This document shows, one piece after another, positions 35,400 through 45,410 of a stretch of DNA of 64,000 nt; within the stretch, counting starts at the first letter, position 1; the number at the start of each line of letters is the position of its first letter. A program made the position numbers and the translations under genes. The stretch lies in assembly GCA_036172665.1 (NCBI GenBank), contig CM069871.1:8122001-8186000 (forward strand), in the 5' to 3' direction. This stretch comes from Prosopocoilus inquinatus. Lineage: Eukaryota; Arthropoda; Insecta; Coleoptera; Lucanidae. The notes beneath the pieces are model-generated. The model did no database searches. It was not told the origin of the DNA and saw only the letters and a program-made list of their open reading frames with translations.

Positions 35400-36088
35400 A
35401 TACACACGTATACACTTTTGCGGTATTTACAAAATAAACTCGTTCGCATTTAGTCGTACGTCATACCTAATTATTTCGCTTTCAGAACCGATAAACGCCG
35501 CTGTACGGAATATCCTCCGAAATATTCTCGAGCTACTGGTATTTCCATCTGCTGAGGTCGGTCGAATCGACCTCAGGAGTAGCCTTTTTTTTTTCTTATT
35601 TCTTTTGGTGGGCGTCGGTCGAATAATATTGGTGTATAACCGCTGGTCCATGACCAAATAAATAACATAATGAGCATGAGCAGCAGCAGCAGCACAAAGG
35701 AGCGAGCGACATCGCATTCTTTTTTTCTTTTTTTTAAGGTAGTTGTTTCACCATAACTTTTGGGTTAGATTGTTGTTCCTTCAAGCTAAAATTTGTCACG
35801 AATTCTCATTCACGAACAGAAAAGTTATTGTATTTGAGATCTGCATTTGCGAAATTTAATTTAAGACCATGACTGTTACAGATGATATGTTTTTTAACAC
35901 AAGAGATTGTGAATCTATACAGGGTGATTCAAAATAAGTGTCCGACCCGTTAACCAAGAGAGAGAGCCAATTCCCATGTAATTTTTTTTGTAATATGACG
36001 TAGTAGTACTTAGTAACGTATTTATCTGTTGCGATGGCGCCACTATTCTACGCGCGCTTTTTTGCGCGCCTTTTTAATTTAAATAATT

Positions 36089-36230
36089 CTTTAGGTTTTC
36101 TTTTCCATACATTCATTTAAGTAATACGTTATATTCTGCAAAGATTCTAATATGCTGTAATATATATTACAAGTCTTTACAGAATATAACGTATTATCTA
36201 AATGAATCTATAGAGAAGAAAACCTAAAGA
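36089..36230. repeat. Foldback repeat, ~140 bp
   Basis: CTTTAGGTTTTCTTTTCCAT at the left is mirrored by GAAGAAAACCTAAAG at the right. The arms share AATACGTTATATTCTG and its complement. The loop is about 30 bases. Confidence 0.78.
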
Positions 36231-37896
36231 AACGGAAAATCATGCTTAAATTATGATATTTACTAGATTTTAAGCTAATAAAACAACCCACATATTATTC
36301 TCAAATTACTATATTTAACTGCAAAAGTAACTGCAAGTAATAACACATTATTTGTACATTGTCATTCATGAAGTTCATAATTTATGGAAATGATTTCAAA
36401 ATTGCAATTCAATACATTCTTTCTTTATCCGTACACATTATTTTTGGCTTTGAGTGCGAATATCTTCAAAATTACTGCAACAATTTTAACAATTTTTATT
36501 CAGAATATTGTACTTTGACCACCTTTGTTTTTGTTCTCTGATGCTCTTTATTTTTGCCATACAAGAGAGAGGAGCACGCATCCGAAAATCGGCTCGCTTT
36601 TTGCTCGCTATTTACTCCTCCAGTACTTAACCTCCATAGTTGGCAACGACTTTATGTTCGTCGTTTTGTGGCCTTCAAATGAAGCTTTTATTTTTCCTTA
36701 TTTACCTGTAGTCGCAATAGGCCATGATTTTCTGTTGAGAGGTTGGCTATCATTATTAGGTAAATTTAATTTGCATACACTTCAAGTCACATTGATTAAG
36801 CGGTGTTGTCAAAATGTAATGTTTTCAGTTCTAAGCAGTGTTTCTTTGCCACTTTGACAAAGGCAATACGTTCTGATGATCCTCTTGCTTTCTTTGAAGT
36901 GCATGTGTCCGAACAAGTACAATATCGTTATATGAATTAAAAAAAATTTAAAATAGCACCACTGAATAAGAATTTTCAACGAATCTTGAAATGTACCTCG
37001 GCCACTACAAGGGCTTCTCTTCATTCTATATAAAAACCAATCGAAGTCGAACCTATCACATAACGTCACTTAAAATATCGCTAATTTATTATAAACGTAG
37101 TTCTTTTAATCATGAATTTTCGCCGCCCTTTCAGAAATGTCAAAGTATAAACGTCGTATGTAGAAAATTTCGTTTTTTTATCACAAAACAAAATGCAATT
37201 GCTATAATATGGATACTTGCGGTTTCCACATGGTAACACAATCTCTTAAGCCATCAGCTGATTCAGTAAACCAAAATAAAACCCAAAGTACATAATAATT
37301 TTAAAACTCACAAGGAAAATAATAGTTTTTTTTTGCTCTCCTGAAAAATACGGCTTTTAAATATACGAACTTTTGCTTTGGAGCTAACGTTGTGGCTGAG
37401 GTACGAGGTACATTTCAAGATTCGCGAATTTTTGACACTTGACAGTACAATGGAACTTTGCGATTGCAATTGTTTGTATGGATTTACGGGTTTTTGAGCT
37501 GCTGTTCAATTTCTGAACTGTCCAAATCATGCACACTGATAAAATTATCTCCACAGTATATCCTCTTGGGTGGACAGTTTCTTGTATAATTTTTTGTTCT
37601 TCTTCAAAATGACTTTTTCGGGGACTTTTTGGTAAAGTCAAATTCATCGCTAGGTTTTGCGTTAGCGTTAAAATTCTACACGATTCTATTGGCCCAATTT
37701 AAAATCATATATTTTGTTTAATTAATCTCCAACCAATCAAGTATCTATCCCGTAACGCGGCGTTGAAAAATCGTCTAGCAAGCCGGATTTCTTGCAGGCA
37801 ATGTCGCCAACTTATTGTTAAAATGTAGCCAAAAGGCGTCAGTTTTTTCTTTAAAGTCCACGGAACACTATAAACATGGTATTTTTTTTTGAACAG

Positions 37897-38090
37897 ATAA
37901 AATACCGACATCTTACGATCGCTTTTTGACCTGACATTGCGAGTAAATTGGGCAAGTCGTTTTTGGTTGCAGTGGGAATGTCGAGCTACGTCTCTGCTGA
38001 AAAAGCCCCAAGCAGGGCTGAAATAGCTGTACAGAGGCTGCTCGAGGTTTTCATTGCAATCAAAAACGATTTGCACAAATTTTTTCTAGG
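37897..38090 (+). mobile_element. Family A element with a damaged hammerhead-like core
   Basis: An inverted tail fragment (37897-37945) is joined to a full family A arm ending in CAAAAACGATTTGCAC. The core at 37995-38001 reads CTGAAAA instead of CTGAAGA, so the conserved G8 is lost. Stem I and stem II remain drawable, and the site after stem III is GTA rather than GTC. It is best regarded as a decayed copy of the elements at 44.4 and 60.3 kb. Confidence 0.7.
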
Positions 38091-39100
38091 TATTTTTTTT
38101 ATGAAGAATGTAGCAGAAAGAACAAAAGAAATATCAAACAAATTATGGCTTTCTTCATAGAAAACAATGTATAATAGGCAGTTAATTCATTCGGACGTCG
38201 AACTTGTGTATGTACACGTAAGAAATGAATCATAGTTCTCATTTTCTTGAACTTTCGACCTTGAATGATACACACCTAACGGGTCGGACACTTATTTTGA
38301 ATCACGCTGTATGTTTTTTGATACCATTATTACATATATTTCTAAATAATAAAGAAAAACAAAATATGTTAAAAATTAGCCACCTGCGACATTTTGGAAG
38401 TTCCACATTTCATATGCATACAATGTTAGGGTAATCCCCATTTTGTAATTACTATTTTTCTTTAAGCAACCTACTACTACTTGACCTTTTTAAGTTAGCA
38501 CGCGACAATGCTAGTCTGCATAACAGTTATTGCATTAATTAAGTTTATGTGTTACAAATAGTTTTTTGTTTTAATCTATTGTAAATTTTTCAATGTGTTT
38601 TTCCAACGGCATTTTAAAGTGTTACTCTTGTTTTCACATTTGTACACAATGTTTACAGGCTACTCTCTCTATATCTATTTTTTTTTTTTTGTAAATTAGT
38701 ACGTGATCAAGAATAAATCGAATCAGATCAAATCACACCTTCAATTTCCTTAAAGGCACAACTTCACTGTGCTTTGTTGGGAAAATAGAAATAAAAAGAA
38801 ACCCAAAGGAGGAGGGGATCATCGACATCTCGAACCTATGCATCAACTTTAAATGCCATTATTGTGAAATAATATAAGAAGAGAAACGGAATTGGTCATC
38901 TTTTTTTCTATTTTTTTAAGGTGGTTGTTCCATCATAACTTTTGGGTTAGATTGTTGTTCCTTCAAGCTAAAATTTGTCACGAATTCTCATTCACGAACA
39001 GAAAAGATATTATATTTGAGATCTGCATTTACGAAATTTAATTTAAGACCATGACTGCTACAGAAGATATGTTTTTTTAACACAAGAGATTGTGAATCTA

Positions 39101-39575
39101 TACAGGGTGATTCAAAATAAGTGTCCGTGACCCGTTAACCACAGATAGTGGACGAAGAAACAAAACAAAAAGTCTCTATGCATGAAGGGTCTAGTATGCA
39201 GCATAGTTTCTGAAATAAAATACATTGAAGATTCAGATACATGTAAATTGGTTAATGGACACTTGTACAGCTGTATTGCGTCACAGGAGCAATGAACCCT
39301 CCCGGAGTAGAACGAAACACTAACGTTTACCTTGAACCGAGACTCTAAATTGTTTTTGTTTATGGCTTTCTTCATAGAAAATGATGTATAATGCGCAATT
39401 AATTCATTCGGACGTGGAACTCGTGTATGCACACGTAAGAAATGAATCATAGTTTCCATTTTGGCTTCAAAGGAGGTTCATTCTTGATGTGCCTCTGATA
39501 AATCTGTTAATTGCAATTTCGAACTTGAATGATACACACCTAACGGGTCGGACACTTATTTTGAATCACCCTGTA
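39101..39575. mobile_element. CAGGGTGATTC MITE, 475 bp, intact copy
   Basis: The termini TACAGGGTGATTCAAAATAA and its complement, ending at 39575, form a ~35-bp inverted repeat that continues into GTGTCCG...CGGGTCGGACAC. A disrupted copy spans 35918-38311 and a diverged copy lies at 53047-53510. No protein is encoded. Confidence 0.82.
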
Positions 39576-40189
39576 TGTTTTTTGCTATCATTATTACATA
39601 TATTTCTAAATAATAAATAATATATAATAATAAATAATAAAGAAAAACAAAATATGTTAAAAATTAGCCACCTGTGACATTTTCGAAGTTCCACATTTTA
39701 TATACATACAATGTTAGGGTAATCCCCATTTTGTAATTACTATTTTTCTTTAAGCAACCTACTACTACTTGACCTTTGTAAGTTAGCACGTGACAATGCT
39801 AGTCTGCATAACAGTTATTGCATTAATTATGTTTATGTGTTTGTTGCAAATAGTTTTTTTTTAAATCTATTGTAAATTTTTTTGTGTTTTTCCAACGGCA
39901 TTTTAAAGTGTTACTCTTGTTTTCACATTTGTACACAATGTTTACAGGCTACTCTCTCTATATCTATTTTTTTTTTTTTGTAAATTAGCACGTGATCAAT
40001 AATAAATCGAATCAAATCAAATCACACCTTCAATTTCCTTAAAGGCACAACTTCACTGTGCTTTGTTGGGAAAATAGAAACAAAAAAAAAACTAGAGGAG
40101 GAGGGGATCATCGACATCGAACCTATGCATCAAGTTTAAATGCCACTATTGTGAAGTAATATAAGAAGAGAAACGGAATTGGTCATAAG

Positions 40190-41539
40190 TTGACCCCTTG
40201 TGGTATTCTTAAAGTGTTACACTTTGAATTTTCTTTAAGGGACGGTTAATTGCAGAAAAATTGAGTACACCGAAAAAACCTAGAGTGAAAAATTGTTTTT
40301 GAATTATTATTGAAATTGAATGTACTTTTCTTGAAATTAACTGTACATTGTGCACCTCCTTCTGCTTATTATAAAAATGCCTTCGGGTTTAAACCGTCCC
40401 GATCTGTCATTTGACGTTTCCGCTGTGCTCCAGTGTTACCACCAAAGTCCACTCTAATTTTCCGTTTTCCTCAAATTCCCAACATCACCAGAAGGAACTA
40501 ACTCAACAGTTTGAGGTTTTCACTTCAATTCAGAAATCATTTCCTGCATCCTCCTTGTATTTTGACATTTTTCACTTAAATGGCAATTCATCTTATCATG
40601 GTTGGCGTTTAGTAATACATACAAATAGGTGACGATGATGATGAAATAAGTTCTTTGAATTATTTACCATCAACTATATGTATACATTCGAGAAATTGAT
40701 TGATGATGCACAAATAAAATATTAAAGAAGAAGAGGAGGAGGAGGAGGAAGAAGCACCAGAGCGACGAAGAAGGAAAATAAATTGAAATGTGGATTGTTC
40801 CTATCTAAGAAAAGATATTAAAAAAAGACGCCTCGCATTCTACTTCGAAGATGATGTGGAAATGGATGTTTATGCATTCTTGACCTTATATCATGAAAAC
40901 GGTTCATCGTACTTAAAAATATATAAGAAGTTTCTTGTGGGGAATTATCCAATCTACAATTCTTATAATAACGAACATTGTTGTCAAATTAATAGAAAAC
41001 GAGATAATCGCGAAAAACCATTTCTCTTAACCTTTGACCTTGAATAACACGCCAAGCCGACTTTTAATATGTTATTTATAATGGCTACACAGAAATATGT
41101 TTATTGAATTCTTTTTTGTGATTATTCGATGCGATTCTTAATTAGCATTAACATTTGGCATAACTTTCAATTTTTTTCGTTGCACTAAATTTAAATTTTT
41201 TTTGAGATCTCTTGATTCAAGCGTGCGTTACTGACGAGTTGTTTTTTTTTGGCTCCCCTATCAGATTTTCGTTTGATTTTTTTTATTACCTCTCGTTTTT
41301 TAAGTACCCTCTAGTTTATTCATTTTTATTGAGACTATTGCAATTTGTTTACAAGGTAAATCAATTTAATGGTGGTTTTTTCTTCCTTAATTTTTGATTT
41401 CCTTTTTAATTTCTGCCACTTAAAACTTCCTACTCCTTTAAGCCCCCCCATGAGTTCTAACATCTTCGTTTTTTCCCTTCATCTCTTGTCGTTGTTTTCG
41501 ATTCACTTGCATTGATTGAGCTCAGAGTATCTTCACCTC

Positions 41540-41573
<34 letters not shown>

Positions 41574-42980
41574 ATGAAGATAAATCAAGATTCTGTGTAT
41601 TTACAATATCTACCATAGAAACAAGATCTAAAGCTGCATTCAAACTAATAAAGTAACTCAAAAATGCATTTGTAGACTTGTCCCATATCGTCTTTCAGTT
41701 GTTCTAAATAAAGCAAGGGGTATAATTCTTAACCATACGTTGGGGTGTATTCTGTAGCATTAATGTGGACTTGATACGTAACAATTATTGCTATGCTATG
41801 AATCAAGTGGCCATGCAAAATCGGAATTCTATAAGTTTCGTAACAACTTGCAGTCCGTATCAAGTGTGATATCAAATAAATACGCATCTCTCTTCAATTG
41901 GCGGTCGGAAATCGACTCGAAGCGTTATGAAATCAATGTTACGGAATAGTCCCGAATCTCTTTTGTAACGACAAGTGATGTTGAACAATTATGAAGGGGA
42001 CTGTACATTCGATCGAAGTTTAAAAAGAACCGTTTCCAACTACCTTTCCGGTTTTTAGCAAATTTTAATTAATTACTTCGCGGTGAAATATATGAAGCAA
42101 CCGAAAACCCGTTTCCGACCACGATAAGATAACGTTTCGTCTATCTGTAAAACGAAGCGGAAATGATTCCGGCTTGTTTACAAGCAATTTGTTTGTAAAC
42201 TGCGACTGCAACTGTTTTCTGTGAATTTTTCTACTTTTCCGTTGGTTTGGTGTTTCAATTACGGTTACCTTTCTTCCGCCTGTATATAACATACGTAGGT
42301 CACGGTGAACGATATATTAGGTGACGTCACAAGAGCACTCGGCCGTGTTTCGCTATGTGCATGAAAGCGCGAGATCAATTGTGAGAGCGACAGCTGAAAG
42401 AGGCGTTCAAATATCAATGCGCGACAGAGAAGTCCGTCAGCGTGAGATAACATTAAAATATTTCTCGCGGTAGCGTGCACATTCCGAACGTCCGCGCTAT
42501 TACCTATTGATTTTTTACTGTGACATAGGTGTAACTAATGTGGATTTTATTCCACGTTTTTTGCTTCTTTTTATTTATTTATTTTTTATATTGTACCTTC
42601 TTTTCAGTTAATTAAAAGTATAAGTACTGATTATTGGAGGGAAACATAACTTAATTTAGTTTAGTCCGTTCGTACCTCTTCAAACTTCGCTTTTCTGAAA
42701 AAGAAAAACAAATTTTCTTTATTTTTATGATTTTAAGAAACGCACCTGTTAATAAAGAAATATTGTTGAGTTTCGTAACCGCATATTGCTGAATTATACT
42801 TGGAAAGTTTATTTTCGTAAAGTTCTTGCTCGCTGATAATTAATTACTGCAGGCTTGATAGGTATACTTGGAAGGTTGACGTGCGATTAATTTCTCGAAT
42901 TATTGCCAAGCAATAAACTAAAACTTCGGTTTAAATAGTTTTTCCTTGAATAATGATAATAATAAAATAAGCAAAAAGTC
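40190..42980. other. Intergenic DNA between genes 2 and 3, no gene recognised
   Basis: AT-rich sequence with a (TTA)n microsatellite at 41540-41571 and a GGA-rich run near 40733-40755. The frames at 40411-40632 and 40790-41047 have no known domain or splice context. A GC-richer patch at 42290-42480 contains TGACGTCA but nothing else identifiable. Confidence 0.55.
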
Positions 42981-43180
42981 TTTTTAAAACGTGAACCGGA
43001 CAGAATTATGATTGGAATTACACTTGACGTTTCGCTATAGATTTACAGCTTCGTCAGATTAGAATTTGCACTCAATGTTTCGCTATGAAATAAGAAAATT
43101 TCGTCTGATGAAGCTATAAATCTATAGCGAAACGTTGAGTGTAATTCCAATCATAATTTTGTCCGGTTTATGTTTAAAAA
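42981..43180. mobile_element. Foldback element C, 200 bp, with hammerhead-like cores
   Basis: TTTTTAAAACGTGAACCGGAC is mirrored at 43160-43180. The right arm reads, on the plus strand, CTGATGA (43105-43111), A, the perfect hairpin GCTATA-AATC-TATAGC, then GAAAC (43129-43133). The left arm carries the same order on the minus strand with CTGACGA at 43057-43051 and GAAAC at 43033-43029. A further partial GAAAC unit lies between them. One extra A precedes stem II. Confidence 0.75.
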
Positions 43181-44290
43181 AAAAACTTCTTACTTACTTT
43201 TCTCACCGGGCAAGAAACAACTTCATTTTTTTAGTAATAAAATAGCAATAATAAATTGCGTACATCGGGAGTTTTGCGTTTCATATCCAAGTGCTTGTTA
43301 AAAAATGTACAAAATCTGGTATAAAATGCACCGACTCACCGGATTATAAAACGTATAAAATTTATAACGAAAAATCGTAATAAATTTGTAGGAAACTATA
43401 CTAGCATCGCTTTTGCATTTATCCTGCAGATGCCGCTTTTAGAATATGGACTCAAAAAAAAACCTGCTTTCCTTCCACATTTATTTCAATAAGCCTGACA
43501 TGTCACATTCTTGCCCTGATTTTATCGTCCGCTACTGTACACAACAATTATAATAATTGGTTACCTGTGTACTTCAAAAGTTTTGCTAATCTATGAAGTA
43601 ATTAGAAAAATATTTCTGTTTGCTGGAGCTTTTAATTTAAAAGTAGAAAAAATAACTTCGATTTCTGCATAAAATAATAATTTATTTAAACTTGATTGGT
43701 GTCATACTTGAACACGTACCGAACCCATGACGTTCGCTAATTTATTTCTGTTTACTTCACATCTTGTTTGTAAATAAGCAGTGTTTGTTATACTCACTTG
43801 CAACAGATGAGATTAATAAAAATACATTCGTAGGTATTCAGATGCGTCGTTTAATAAAAAAAAAAAAAACACTTACGTGAATGTATTTAGCTGTTTCTTT
43901 ATTAGGAGCCTAATAATTTTTGTCAAAAAAAATTATTCTTGACCACTTTGTAGCATAACTTTTACTATTTTTTTAAGTTTGACGCCCAACGGGCTGGGTT
44001 TAAATCGAAAGCCGTCTCAATAAACAATTAATTTAAAAAAATATATATTTTTTTTTCGTGTATTTACTATTTATTAAAATGCAAGCTACAATTCCTAATA
44101 ATTATTGTAAAAAAAAATTATTAGACTTGTAAATAACCTGACATGAAGTTATTGGGAAAAAAGAAGAAATAATACTAAATTTATTTCTCCAAAAACTTCA
44201 TGTCTGGTTATTTACAAGTCTAATAATTTTTTTTTTACAATAATTATTAGAAAAATTTTGTGCAAATCGTTCTTGATTGCAGTGAAAACC

Positions 44291-44355
44291 TCGAGCAGCT
44301 TCTGGACAGCTGTTTCAGCCCTGCTTGGGGCTTCTTCAGCAGAGACGTAGCTCGA
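44291..44355 (-). ncRNA. Candidate dimeric hammerhead ribozyme, minus-strand arm
   Basis: On the minus strand: UCGAG, an internal loop, GUCUCUG, CUGAAGA (44339-44333), AGCCC-CAAGCA-GGGCU, GAAA (44316-44313), ACAGCUGU, then C at 44305, followed by CAGAAGC, UG and CUCGA. All invariant core bases are present. Proximal stem I has one mismatch in seven. The palindrome ACAGCUGU has no loop, so stem III can form only between two molecules. Confidence 0.55.
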
Positions 44356-44397
44356 CATTCCCACTGCAGACCAAAAACGACTTGCAAGCTTGGAATG

Positions 44398-44462
44398 TCG
44401 AGCTACGTCTTTGCTGAAGAAGCCCCAAGCAGGGCTGAAACAGCTGTCCAGAGGCTGCTCGA
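44398..44462 (+). ncRNA. Candidate dimeric hammerhead ribozyme, plus-strand arm
   Basis: On the plus strand: UCGAG (44398-44402), loop CUAC, GUCUUUG (44407-44413), CUGAAGA (44414-44420), stem II AGCCC/GGGCU with loop CAAGCA, GAAA (44437-44440), and palindrome ACAGCUGU (44440-44447). C44448 is the predicted cleavage base in GUC. CAGAGGC, UG and CUCGA (44458-44462) follow. Stem I pairs 7 of 7 (two G-U), then has a 4x2 internal loop, then pairs 5 of 5. This is the most complete fold in the window. It is a prediction without expression evidence. Confidence 0.6.
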
Positions 44463-44929
44463 GGTTTTCACTGCAATCAAGAACGATTTGCACAAAATTT
44501 TTCTAAAAACTTTCATTATGCTTTGACAGCAAGCATGGCCGCCTTGCATGGGGGACTTATTAGGAGGAAATCCCGCTTCAATTTGTCTATCCTACTGCAA
44601 TGTCAGGTCAAAAAGCGATAGTAAGATGTCGCTATTTTATCTGTTAATAATTATTAGGAATTGTACCTTGCATTTTAATAAATAGTAAATACACAAAAAC
44701 TTTTTTTTTTAAATTAATTGTTGTTTTTGAATTAATTGCTTTCGATTTAAACCCAGCCCCACGTTGGGCGTCAAACTTAACCAAATAGTAAAAGTTATGG
44801 TACAAAGTGGTCAAGAATAGTTGAGTTGGTGGCAATGCTAAATTGAATTTTTAAATTGTACACCTGGAGTAACTTGATGGTTTGACAGTGACAGCTGTCA
44901 TGTGATAAAATTTGATTATTTCAGACCAC

Positions 44930-45030
44930 AGAGGTTAAGTATTGGGGGAGTAAAGAGCGAGCAGTAAACGAGTCGATTTCCGGACGCGTGCTCCCCTCTC
45001 TTGTATGGCAAAAATAAAACAGACTCACGC
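44930..45030 (-). repeat. Dispersed ~100-bp repeat, inverted copy
   Basis: Its reverse complement matches 23668-23770 and 36540-36640 from CCATACAAGAGAGGGGAG through TACTTAACCTC. Confidence 0.7.
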
Positions 45031-45389
45031 CGGTTATAACCTTCATTCTTGTCTCTGTTGACGTTACGTCAAATCCAGCAAAAAACAAACAAACATTATA
45101 CGATCGCAGTGTTGCAAATAGTCGAATAAGAAAACGCTCTAAATTGTCAAATTACCAACTCAAAACAGTCACATTTGATGATGACTTTGTATAAGAGGAG
45201 AGTGTAATAATAATAATAATAAAAAAAAAAATATATTAATGAAATAAGAAATGGCTTTTAATTAGGTACACAAACTTAAAATAAAGCAACTGTTTGTGAT
45301 TAGAAGCTGAGGAATCAAGCTGCTCGGATTCTTGATGTGGCAAACTCTACGCCCGAATTCCGGGGGGGCCATCATAAAAACAAGACAAG

Positions 45390-45395
45390 TTTATT
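45390..45395 (-). terminator. Polyadenylation signal of gene 3
   Basis: AATAAA lies on the minus strand only 16 bases past the stop codon, which predicts a very short 3' UTR. Confidence 0.5.
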
Positions 45396-45410
45396 AAAAA
45401 TGCGCGGCTT

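Larger units (their letters stand above)
35738..40185. repeat. Segmental tandem duplication, the left copy carrying a 2-kb insertion
   Basis: Two blocks pair up at about 95% by eye. 35738-35945 matches 38920-39120, and 38143-38900 matches 39360-40185. In the right copy the two halves are separated by 240 bases of MITE interior. In the left copy this is replaced by 35950-38142, which holds the dispersed repeat at 36540-36640, a foldback and a family A element. The duplication includes the whole MITE and its flanks. Confidence 0.8.
43934..44818. mobile_element. Composite nested foldback, 885 bp
   Basis: The outer arms (about 43934-44110 and 44640-44818) are inverted copies sharing ATTCTTGACCACTTTGTA and GACGCCCAACG. 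Inside are a second foldback (44094-44251, arms sharing TTATTAGACTTGTAAATAAC), the family A hammerhead pair (44247-44510), and a family A tail (44510-44640). The three palindromes are nested or abutting. Confidence 0.75.

Noticed and set aside
37948..38160. Recurring frame ending AIKNDLHKIFL in several family A copies
   Set aside because: The shared peptide comes from the conserved DNA of the family A arm. It appears on both strands of the 44.4-kb palindrome, and the RNA structure explains the conservation better.
40790..41047. 85-codon plus-strand frame with acidic and Tyr-rich content
   Set aside because: There is no recognisable domain, no promoter and no splice sites, and such a length is not unusual in this window.
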